Made by a program: the position numbers and the translations under genes. The notes below the pieces were generated by a model. The model saw nothing but the letters and a program-made list of their open reading frames with translations. It ran no database searches and was not told the DNA's origin. A stretch of DNA of 22,193 nt from UBA5177 sp002413265 (GTDB lineage Bacteria > Chloroflexota > UBA5177): contig DAIORV010000025.1 of the NCBI GenBank assembly GCA_036752825.1, positions 1 to 22,193 on the forward strand, in the 5' to 3' direction. Of this stretch, positions 7,743 through 14,493 are shown one piece after another (within the stretch, counting starts at the first letter, position 1; each line of letters starts with the position of its first letter).

Positions 7743-10700
7743 CTACTCCCCCTTCTCAAAACCTGTGATGTTGACGTCCAGGCTGGGGATTTGATCGAGG
7801 CCCGCTTCGTCTGCGAAATGGACCTCTTCTTCGTCTTCATTGAGCACTTCGACCGACAGCGCAAGACTTTGAAGCTCTTTGACGAGCACCTTGAACGATT
7901 CGGGCACGCCCGGCTCCAAAATGCTCTCGCCCTTGACGATGGCTTCGTACGTCTTCACGCGGCCGATGACGTCGTCGGATTTGACGGTGAGCAGCTCTTG
8001 CAGAATGTGCGCGGCTCCGTACGCCTCGAGCGCCCAAACCTCCATCTCTCCGAACCGCTGTCCTCCGAATTGCGCCTTGCCGCCCAGAGGCTGCTGGGTT
8101 ACCAGCGAGTACGGTCCGGTGGACCGGGCGTGAATCTTGTCTTCAACCAAGTGGGCCAGCTTCAGCATGTAGATCTGGCCGACCGTGATCTCCTGATCGA
8201 AATCTTCGCCGCTTCGCCCGTCGTAGAGGCGCATCTTACCGGTACCCGGAAGATTTGCCTTAGCGAGCTCTTCGACGATCTGGTCCTCCGTCGCCCCGTT
8301 GAAAACAGGTGTCGCAACCTTGAAGCCCAGATCCGCCGCGGCCCACCCGAGGTGGGTTTCGAGGACCTGACCGATGTTCATACGGGAAGGCACGCCAAGC
8401 GGGTTGAGGATCATATCGACGGGCCGGCCATCCGGGAGGAACGGCATGTCCTCGACCGGCACGATCTTTGAGATGACGCCCTTGTTGCCGTGGCGGCCTG
8501 CTATTTTGTCGCCCTCGGAAATCTTGCGCTTCTGAGCGATGCTGACCCGCACCAGCTGGTTCACTCCCGGTTGAAGTTCGTCACCGTTCTCCCGACTGAA
8601 GACTTTTACGTCGACCACTTTCCCGCGCTCGCCTTGCGGCACGCGCAGGGAAGTGTCCTTCACCTCACGAGCCTTCTCGCCGAAAATTGCACGGAGCAGA
8701 CGTTCTTCAGCCGTTAGCTCGGTCTCGCCTTTAGGAGTGATCTTGCCGACGAGAATGTCGCCCGGTTCGACCTCGGCTCCCAGATAGACAATCCCGCGGT
8801 CGTCCAGATTCTTCAGCCCCTCTTCGCCGACGTTCGGGATGTCCCGCGTGATCTCCTCGGGCCCAAGCTTGGTGTCCCGAGCATCAACCTCGTGCTTCTC
8901 CATGTGGATCGACGTGAATTTGTCGGCCATGACCAGCTCTTCGCTGATCAGGATGGCGTCCTCGTAGTTCCCGCCCTCCCACAACATGAAGGCGACGAGC
9001 ACGTTCTGACCGAGCGCAAGCTCACCGAGCTCGGTGCTCGAGCTGTCGGCCAGGACGTCACCTTGCGTAACTCGCTGCCCTCGTTCGACGATCGGCCTTT
9101 GATTGATCGTCGTTCCCTGGTTCGATCTGACGAACTTGCGAAGCAGATAACGGTGCTCCGCACCATGATCCGTATCGTCCGTGACGACGATCTCGCGGCC
9201 CGTCACGCTGCTCACGATGCCTTCTGAATCGGAGAGCACCAGCTGGCCCGAGTCGTAGGCTGCCCGTCGCTCAGTTCCCGTTCCAACGTACGGAGACTCG
9301 GGGCGGAGCAGAGGCACCGCCTGGCGCTGCATGTTGGAGCCCATCAGAGCTCGGTTGGCGTCATCGTGTTCCAGAAACGGGATGAGGGCGGTTGCCACAC
9401 TCACCAGCTGTCGCGGCGAAACGTCCATGAACTGGACAAGTCGTGGTGGCTCCATTTCGAATCCCTCGCCTATGCGGACCGAAACCCGCTCCTCGATGAA
9501 CTCGGCGTACTCGTTCAACAGGGCGTTCGCCTGCGCGATTCCGAAGGTCTCTTCTTCGTCCGCGGTCAGATACTGAATGTCGCTCGATGCAAACGGCTTC
9601 ACGTCGACCGACTGCGGCTTCGCTGACTTAATCTTTTTCGCGACCTCTTCGTCCACTCGGGTTTCAGCGGGGACGAGAACCTTGCCCTTCTTATCTGTAA
9701 GGTCGGTTCGAATGAGCCGACCAACAAGATGAGGAGAGTTCGGTGGGAGCTGGTTGTAGACACGCCGGTAAGGCGTCTCGATGAACCCGTAGGAATTCGT
9801 GCGCGCGTACGTAGCCAGAGAACCGATGAGACCGATGTTGGGCCCTTCAGGAGTCTCGATGGGACAGATACGACCGTAGTGAGAGTGATGGACGTCGCGC
9901 ACGTCGAACCCTGCGCGCTCACGCGACAACCCGCCGGGCCCAAGCGCGCTAAGGCGCCTCTTGTGCGTGAGCTCGGCCAATGGGTTCGTTTGGTCCATAA
10001 ACTGCGACAGCTGACTTCCGCCGAAGAATTCCTTCATGGCCGCGACGACCGGACGGATGTTGATAAGCGCATTTGGCTTAGCCGACTCGACGTCCTGGAT
10101 GGTCATTCGCTCTTTGACGACGCGCTCCATCCTCAGCAACCCGATGCGGAACTGGTTCTGCAGGAGCTCTCCCACAGCACGCACCCGCCGGTTTCCGAGG
10201 TGGTCGATGTCGTCCCGACGTCCGCCGTCCACATTCGATCGAATCATTTCTTTGACGATGCGACCGAGATCCTCTTTGGTGAGGATCTGTGGACCTGTCG
10301 GCTCGCCGGCTCCGAGTCGCTTGTTGAGCTTGTAGCGTCCAACTCGGTTCAGGCTGTAACGCCTGTCATTAAAGAACAGCGAATTGATCAGACTGCGCGC
10401 GTTTTCAAGCGTGGGAGGATCACCAGGGCGCAGCTTCTTGTACATCTCGACCAAACCCTCTTCCTGCGTATGGGTTGGATCGCGATCGAGCGTGCTCTGA
10501 ATGTAGGAGTGATCCTCGTCCTTGTCGACCTCTTCTAGCAGCTCTCGAAGCTCTTCGTCGGTTCCATAGCCCACGGCGCGCAAGAGGGTGGTTACCGGAA
10601 TCTTTCGTTTTCGATCGACCTTGACCGTGAGAACGTTCCGGTTACTCGTCTCAAATTCCAACCAAGCACCGCGGTTCGGGATGAGCTTGGCGCCCCACAG

Positions 10701-11204
10701 CAATCTTCCGCTTGCGACATCTTCTTCGGCGGTAAAGTAGACGCCAGGCGACCGGACGAGCTGGCTCACTACTACGCGCTCGGCGCCGTTGATGATGAAG
10801 GTTCCTTGATCCGTCATGAGCGGGAAATCGCCCATGAAAACTTCTTGCTCGGTGATCTCTCCGAGCGGCTCCCCCTCCGCCGTTACCTTCTTGACCAGAC
10901 GCGCCTTGACGGTGAGAGGCGCGGAAAATGTCATGTCGCGGAGACGGCACTCCGCTTCGCTATACTTCGGCTTTCCGAACGGTTCAGCCGGGACGATAAA
11001 CTCCAGGGACATCTTGCCCGCAAAGTCTGTGATAGGAGAGATCTCGTCGAAAAGCTCCCTGATGCCTTCGCGCTGGAACCAACGGAAGGAATCCAGCTGC
11101 ATCTGAATAAGATTGGGGAGAGGAAGAACCTCCCCGAACCGGGCAAACGAGACTCGTTGGTCTCGCGTAGCGAGCGGCTTCTCGCCAGCAACTTGTACAG
11201 CCAT
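7743..11204 (-). CDS. rpoB: DNA-directed RNA polymerase subunit beta
   Basis: The 1153-residue beta subunit forms the other half of the polymerase active cleft. Visible landmarks are the lobe/protrusion segment GAERVVVSQLVRSPGVYF (about 140-157), the rifampicin region GSQLSQFMDQTNPLAELTHK (396-415) with RRLSALGPGGLSRERAGF after it, then the fork-loop region ICPIETPEGPNIGLI. The switch-region lysines are in KISEGDKIAGRHGNKG, and the C-terminal clamp segment is GGKAQFGGQRFGEMEVWALE. The residues equivalent to E. coli Asp516, His526 and Ser531 are wild type, so rifampicin sensitivity is expected. The start is ATG at 11204, with AAGGAG five bases upstream. It heads its operon from its own promoter; rplJ and rplL are not upstream, and pyrF is divergent instead. 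Confidence 0.99.
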   Translation of the reverse strand: MAVQVAGEKPLATRDQRVSFARFGEVLPLPNLIQMQLDSFRWFQREGIRELFDEISPITDFAGKMSLEFIVPAEPFGKPKYSEAECRLRDMTFSAPLTVKARLVKKVTAEGEPLGEITEQEVFMGDFPLMTDQGTFIINGAERVVVSQLVRSPGVYFTAEEDVASGRLLWGAKLIPNRGAWLEFETSNRNVLTVKVDRKRKIPVTTLLRAVGYGTDEELRELLEEVDKDEDHSYIQSTLDRDPTHTQEEGLVEMYKKLRPGDPPTLENARSLINSLFFNDRRYSLNRVGRYKLNKRLGAGEPTGPQILTKEDLGRIVKEMIRSNVDGGRRDDIDHLGNRRVRAVGELLQNQFRIGLLRMERVVKERMTIQDVESAKPNALINIRPVVAAMKEFFGGSQLSQFMDQTNPLAELTHKRRLSALGPGGLSRERAGFDVRDVHHSHYGRICPIETPEGPNIGLIGSLATYARTNSYGFIETPYRRVYNQLPPNSPHLVGRLIRTDLTDKKGKVLVPAETRVDEEVAKKIKSAKPQSVDVKPFASSDIQYLTADEEETFGIAQANALLNEYAEFIEERVSVRIGEGFEMEPPRLVQFMDVSPRQLVSVATALIPFLEHDDANRALMGSNMQRQAVPLLRPESPYVGTGTERRAAYDSGQLVLSDSEGIVSSVTGREIVVTDDTDHGAEHRYLLRKFVRSNQGTTINQRPIVERGQRVTQGDVLADSSSTELGELALGQNVLVAFMLWEGGNYEDAILISEELVMADKFTSIHMEKHEVDARDTKLGPEEITRDIPNVGEEGLKNLDDRGIVYLGAEVEPGDILVGKITPKGETELTAEERLLRAIFGEKAREVKDTSLRVPQGERGKVVDVKVFSRENGDELQPGVNQLVRVSIAQKRKISEGDKIAGRHGNKGVISKIVPVEDMPFLPDGRPVDMILNPLGVPSRMNIGQVLETHLGWAAADLGFKVATPVFNGATEDQIVEELAKANLPGTGKMRLYDGRSGEDFDQEITVGQIYMLKLAHLVEDKIHARSTGPYSLVTQQPLGGKAQFGGQRFGEMEVWALEAYGAAHILQELLTVKSDDVIGRVKTYEAIVKGESILEPGVPESFKVLVKELQSLALSVEVLNEDEEEVHFADEAGLDQIPSLDVNITGFEKGE

Positions 11205-11258
11205 TCACACTCCTTGCAGGGGTCGAATAATAGGGGAAACGGGCGGAAAACAGCGAGC

Positions 11259-11282
11259 AGCACTTGCCACGGGGCAAGTGCT
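11259..11282 (-). promoter_or_regulatory. Hairpin in the rpoB mRNA leader
   Basis: AGCACTTGCC at 11259-11268 pairs perfectly with 11273-11282 around a four-base loop. It falls inside the roughly 93-base leader predicted between the rpoB promoter and the rpoB start. No U-tract follows on the rpoB strand. It could protect the 5' end or control translation; its palindromic nature would also allow protein binding to DNA between the divergent genes. Confidence 0.5.
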
Positions 11283-11303
11283 TTATGTGCTTGGCGAACT
11301 TAT

Positions 11304-11332
11304 ATCGTATCGCAATGATGGGGGCAAGTCAA
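11304..11332 (-). promoter_or_regulatory. Sigma-70-type promoter of the rpoB operon
   Basis: On the minus strand, a -35 box TTGACT (11327-11332) and a -10 box TACGAT (11304-11309) are separated by exactly 17 bases. Transcription would start near 11297, leaving a leader of about 93 bases before the rpoB ATG. It is the best promoter match in the window and explains why the operon can begin at rpoB without the L7/L12 genes. Confidence 0.7.
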
Positions 11333-11399
11333 GCACATCCGCGCGGAGCATGGACCCGAGCGCAGATCAGCACATGTCTCCGCGGGACACACGTGGCTT

Positions 11400-12260
11400 A
11401 TGGTAACTGATTCAGTTCCGGAAGCACAACCGGGCGGATTTGCCGAACGTGTGCGTCAAAGATCCCGCGCCATCAGGAGCTGGCTCTGCATCGGGCTGGA
11501 TCCCGATCCCACGAAGTTTCCGCCAAAGGTGCCTCGAACCGCCGCCGGCATATCACAGTTTTGTCAGGAGATCATACAGGCGACGCAGGACTTTGCGGTC
11601 TGCTTCAAGATCAACTCGGCGTTCTTTGAGGCATTTGGCTCTGCCGGGTGGAAGGCGCTGGAGGATGTTCGGGCCGGGATCCCGCAGTCCATCCCAGTGA
11701 TTCTGGACTCCAAGCGTGGCGACATCGGCAACACGGCCACGGCCTACGCCAAAGCCGTCTTCGAAGCTCTCAACGCTGACGCCGCGACCGTCAACCCGTT
11801 CCTCGGTTGGGACAGTCTCCAGCCGTTCCTCGAGTACGGCGGACGCGGAGTGCTGGTTCTGTGCAGGACCTCCAACCCGGGCTCCCGGGACTTCCAGCAA
11901 CTCGAGATACAGGGGGAGCCACTCTACCTGCGCGTCGCTCGCGAGGCGCTTCAACAGCGAGTGCCCGCGGACGTCGGGCTGGTCGTTGGGGCGACTCATC
12001 CCGATGCACTTGAGCGAGTTCGTCGCCTCGACGAAGAGATCATCATTCTCGCGCCGGGCGTAGGAGCCCAAGGCGCGTCTGTGGCGCAGGCAGTACGAGC
12101 CGGATCGAACTCCAACGGCGACAATCTTCTCGCCTCCGCCTCTCGCGACATCCTGTATCCATCCTCTAGAGGAGCCCCTGCCGATGAAGCACGGAGGGTC
12201 GCCGAGCTCTGGGCAGGAGAGAGCTGGCGGGTCAAGGAGCACGACGGTGCCCCAGCTTGA
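11400..12260 (+). CDS. pyrF: Orotidine-5'-phosphate decarboxylase, type 2
   Basis: The enzyme decarboxylates OMP to UMP, the last step of de novo pyrimidine synthesis. The 286-residue TIM barrel shows the type-2 arrangement: LCIGLDPDP near residue 29, the catalytic DSKRGDIG with Asp103, Lys105 and Asp108, then VNPFLGWDSL, VVGATHPDAL, the phosphate-loop APGVGAQG at about 218-225, and ASASRDI near 245. The length fits the longer type-2 enzymes of actinobacteria and Chloroflexota rather than the roughly 240-residue type 1. The start is ATG at 11400; no clear ribosome-binding site precedes it, and no closer in-frame start fits the family. It is divergent from rpoB, and the DUF951 gene overlaps its 3' end. 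I found no convincing plus-strand promoter in the 195-base gap. Confidence 0.95.
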   Translation: MVTDSVPEAQPGGFAERVRQRSRAIRSWLCIGLDPDPTKFPPKVPRTAAGISQFCQEIIQATQDFAVCFKINSAFFEAFGSAGWKALEDVRAGIPQSIPVILDSKRGDIGNTATAYAKAVFEALNADAATVNPFLGWDSLQPFLEYGGRGVLVLCRTSNPGSRDFQQLEIQGEPLYLRVAREALQQRVPADVGLVVGATHPDALERVRRLDEEIIILAPGVGAQGASVAQAVRAGSNSNGDNLLASASRDILYPSSRGAPADEARRVAELWAGESWRVKEHDGAPA

Positions 12261-12474
12261 GTTTCGAATTGGGGATGTCGTGCAATTGCGAAAACCGCAT
12301 CCATGCGGCGGTACGATCTGGAAGGTCGTCAGGCTTGGCGCCGACATTGGCTTCGTTTGCGCAACCTGCGGGCGAAGGGTGCTACTCGCCCGAAGCACGG
12401 CCGAGCGCAGAGTCAAGAAGTTCTTGGAGCATGGACCCGTGATCGGAATAGCTTTTTCAGACGCCGCGGATTAG
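12247..12474 (+). CDS. DUF951 family small zinc-ribbon-like protein
   Basis: This 75-residue protein matches the DUF951 pattern: LEFRIGDVVQLRKPHPCG, then WKVVRLGADIGFVCATCGRR and a basic VKKF near the end. Cys20, Cys38 and Cys41 (PCG and CATCG) suggest metal binding. Its function is unknown; the family is seen in Firmicutes and Chloroflexota. A longer reading from ATG at 12184 is open, but the GTG at 12247 has AAGGAG at 12234-12239, seven bases upstream, and places the conserved domain at residue 4, so I chose it. The gene overlaps the last 14 bases of pyrF in another frame, which implies translational coupling. Its stop is followed at once by the repeat and the assembly gap. Confidence 0.85.
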   Translation: MPQLEFRIGDVVQLRKPHPCGGTIWKVVRLGADIGFVCATCGRRVLLARSTAERRVKKFLEHGPVIGIAFSDAAD

Positions 12475-12482
12475 TTGTAGGT

Positions 12483-12640
12483 GGCCGACTAAGCAANNNN
12501 NNNNNNNNNNNNNNNNNNNNNNNNNNNNNNNNNNNNNNNNNNNNNNNNNNNNNNNNNNNNNNNNNNNNNNNNNNNNNNNNNNNNNNNNNNNNNNNNGGCC
12601 GACTAAGCAACGGGCTCTTGTGGGCGGGCTGACTAAGCAA
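12483..12640. repeat. Direct repeat GGCCGACTAAGCAA flanking the assembly gap
   Basis: The 14-base sequence GGCCGACTAAGCAA occurs exactly at 12483-12496, where it abuts the left side of the N run, and at 12597-12610, where it abuts the right side. A third copy with one change (GGCTGACTAAGCAA) lies at 12627-12640, exactly 30 bases after the second; the similarity runs on for about three bases. The pattern suggests a tandem array with a 30-base period that stopped the assembler. Copy number inside the gap is unknown. The third copy contains the stop codon of the adjoining minus-strand gene. The repeats sit between convergent genes. Confidence 0.75.
12497..12596. other. Assembly gap (100 N)
   Basis: Exactly 100 unknown bases, a conventional scaffold placeholder, so the true length is not known. 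Identical 14-base sequences at both edges point to a repeat as the cause. The order of the two halves is only as reliable as the scaffolding. Confidence 0.97.
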
Positions 12641-12959
12641 CTGTCTCTATGAGCCAGCGGCTAGGCATGCGGTGCATGAGATCGAATCGCTTACCGGTCG
12701 ATATCTCGAGACAGCGCAATCCGTACGCCACGTCCTCCGTCTGGCGCGTATCCAGCCAGACCTCATTCGGAAAGAGCGTATGCACGACGTCTTCACAGAC
12801 CCCGTCGGTGTTCATGTAATGCCGTACCAGTTCGCCTTTGCTGCCAATGTGCGCCAACTGATCCTTGACGCCCATGATCACCAGTGCGTACTTCTGCTTT
12901 TGCTCCTGATCGGCGAAATAGACGTACCACTCCAGCGCACTCTTCCAGACGTCACGCAT
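12633..12959 (-). CDS. Unrecognised 108-residue protein
   Basis: I do not recognise this family. The protein reads MRDVWKSALEWYVYFAD at the start, is soluble with no membrane segment or signal peptide, and has a central GSKGELVRHYMNTDG and a late GKRFDLMHRMPSRW. It has two cysteines, not in a metal-like pair. It is probably a real gene: GGAGG lies six bases before the ATG at 12959, and TGGTACACT (minus strand, 13007-13015), an extended -10-like element, lies in the 85-base gap to mreB, although no -35 box is visible. It follows mreB on the same strand and could be co-transcribed with it. Its last codons and stop lie inside a copy of the 30-base-period repeat, so the C-terminus may have been altered by repeat expansion. 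Confidence 0.7.
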   Translation of the reverse strand: MRDVWKSALEWYVYFADQEQKQKYALVIMGVKDQLAHIGSKGELVRHYMNTDGVCEDVVHTLFPNEVWLDTRQTEDVAYGLRCLEISTGKRFDLMHRMPSRWLIETVA

Positions 12960-13044
12960 CGTAGCCCTCCAATTTCCTCACCGTTTTGTGCGCACGCTTG
13001 GCACGAAGTGTACCACTAACGGCATCCCTCCCACTCAGGTCGCG

Positions 13045-14037
13045 CTAGGCCAGATGACGCTTCATGATGTGGTAGTTTTCGAGCGCTTTTCCGGTCCCGA
13101 CCGCAACACAGTAGAGAGGAAACTCAGCCACGTGGCACGGGACGTCCGTCACTCGGGTGAGGAGCTGGTCGATGTTTCGAAGCAAGGACCCGCCACCGGT
13201 CATGACCATACCGCGGTCCATGATGTCGGACGCAAGCTCGGGCGGTGTCTGCTCCAATACGGCTCGCACTGCCTCGATGACCGCAGTCAACGGATCCGCG
13301 ATTGCCTCGACGATCTCGTTGGTGGCTATCGTTATGGATTTGGGTAGTCCGGTTACTTGATCCCGCCCCCGCACGTCCATGGTCAGCTCTTCCTCGAGCG
13401 GAAGAGCGCTGCCTATTTGAATCTTGACGTCTTCAGCAGTGGCATCGCCGATCATAAGTCCGTACTTGCGCCGAATGTGATTTGCGATGACCTCGTCGAC
13501 CTTCATTCCACCCATTCGCACGGTCCGGTTGATCACTATGTCGTTGAGGCTGATGACGGCCACCTCGGTGGTTCCGCCGCCGATGTCGACGATCATGTTG
13601 CCGGTAGGCCCCGCAATCGGCACGTTTGCTCCGATGGCCGCCGCGATGGGTTCCTCTATGAGAAAGGCTCGCTTTGCGCCAGCTTGGATCGCCGCATCGT
13701 GCACCGCTCGCTTTTCGACGCTGGTAATGCCGGCCGGGATGGAGATCATGACTTCCGGTCGGAACATGCTCATGGTTCCGGTCACACGCCGGATGAAATA
13801 GCGGAGCATGCCTTCGGTTCGCACATAGTCGGCGATGACCCCGTCTCGCATCGGGCGGACCACCTGGATACTGGCGGGCGCTTTGCCCAGCATCTGACGA
13901 GCCTCGTCTCCCACCGCGACGATCTTGTTGTCCTCGGTCACCGCCACGACGGATGGCTCATTCAGCACGATTCCGCGGCCACGAACGTATACGAGCACGT
14001 TAGCCGTGCCTAGATCGATGCCGATCTGTTTGGCCAG
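13045..14037 (-). CDS. mreB: Rod shape-determining protein MreB, probable CTG start
   Basis: MreB is the bacterial actin that organises lateral wall synthesis under the membrane. The actin-fold motifs are complete: phosphate-1 GIDLGTAN (about 6-13), the catalytic EEP near 128-130, phosphate-2 DIGGGTTE (151-158) and the adenosine loop TGGGSLL (280-286). Starting at CTG 14037 gives MAKQIGIDLG and 330 residues, which fits the family. GGAGG at 14044-14048 lies six bases upstream, and the atpC stop ends one base before the start codon. The alternative, GTG at 14094, adds 19 residues rich in Gly, Pro and Arg, overlaps atpC by 56 bases and has no ribosome-binding site. The gene is the downstream end of the atp cluster. 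Confidence 0.93.
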   Translation of the reverse strand: MAKQIGIDLGTANVLVYVRGRGIVLNEPSVVAVTEDNKIVAVGDEARQMLGKAPASIQVVRPMRDGVIADYVRTEGMLRYFIRRVTGTMSMFRPEVMISIPAGITSVEKRAVHDAAIQAGAKRAFLIEEPIAAAIGANVPIAGPTGNMIVDIGGGTTEVAVISLNDIVINRTVRMGGMKVDEVIANHIRRKYGLMIGDATAEDVKIQIGSALPLEEELTMDVRGRDQVTGLPKSITIATNEIVEAIADPLTAVIEAVRAVLEQTPPELASDIMDRGMVMTGGGSLLRNIDQLLTRVTDVPCHVAEFPLYCVAVGTGKALENYHIMKRHLA

Positions 14038-14038
14038 C

Positions 14039-14476
14039 CTAGGCCTCCGTCCGGTCGCCAGGTCGCCTTCGGGTCCGCCGGAGCCCGGCGACACGTAGAC
14101 GCAAAAGCGCTTTTTGAAGCGCTGCGGCAGTCTCCGCCTCCAGCTCGGTTCCTCTCCGCTCGGCTAGCAGCTGCTCAGCGCGAACTCGCGCCTCCTCGGC
14201 TCTCTCCCGATCAATCTCCTCCGACCGCTCGGCCGCGTCGGCAAGGACCACGACTTTGTCAGGGGTTACTTCAAGAAACCCGCCGGCGACGGCCAGGTGA
14301 TGCTCCTCGCCCTGAGAGCGATACATGAGCTCGCCAGGGTCCAGCGGAGAGAGAACAGGCTCATGTCCGTGGTAAATCCCGATGTCGCCCTCCGCGGCTC
14401 GGGCGACGACAATGTCGGCGTCCTCTTCGAGGACGACACGCTCGGGCGTCACGATCTGCAAATGAATAGTCGGCAT
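14039..14476 (-). CDS. atpC: F1 ATP synthase epsilon subunit
   Basis: Epsilon belongs to the central rotor stalk and restrains ATP hydrolysis through its C-terminal helices. The 145-residue protein has the expected N-terminal beta-sandwich (IHLQIVTPERVVLEEDADIV, then GDIGIYHGHEPVLSPL and VAGGFLEVTPDKVVVLAD, up to about residue 82), followed by a charged helical part rich in Glu, Arg and Ala. The C-terminal RVAGLRRTRRRPGDRTEA is more basic than usual. The start is ATG at 14476, 17 bases after atpD. Its stop codon is one base from the proposed CTG start of mreB. Confidence 0.95.
   Translation of the reverse strand: MPTIHLQIVTPERVVLEEDADIVVARAAEGDIGIYHGHEPVLSPLDPGELMYRSQGEEHHLAVAGGFLEVTPDKVVVLADAAERSEEIDRERAEEARVRAEQLLAERRGTELEAETAAALQKALLRLRVAGLRRTRRRPGDRTEA
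14044..14048 (-). promoter_or_regulatory. Ribosome-binding site supporting the CTG start of mreB
   Basis: GGAGG on the minus strand, inside the last codons of atpC, is six bases from the CTG at 14037-14035. No ATG, GTG or TTG in frame lies at a sensible distance from it. Confidence 0.6.
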
Positions 14477-14493
14477 GGTGCGGAGTCTCCAGG

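Noticed and set aside
9960..10020. Rifampicin-resistance substitution in rpoB
   Set aside because: The residues at the main resistance positions (Asp516, His526 and Ser531 in E. coli numbering) are wild type; the small differences seen are at tolerated sites.
11553..12416. 287-residue minus-strand frame opposite pyrF and the DUF951 gene
   Set aside because: It is a shadow of two well-supported plus-strand genes and shows no motif.
12303..12640. Frames running through the N gap on both strands
   Set aside because: They exist only because N codons do not stop translation; no protein can be inferred.
12483..12640. CRISPR array
   Set aside because: The repeat is about 14-17 bases with a period of 30 and no proper spacers, and no cas gene is nearby.
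12483..12640. Insertion-sequence ends around the gap
   Set aside because: The copies are direct, not inverted, and there is no transposase in the visible sequence; an element hidden in the gap cannot be excluded.
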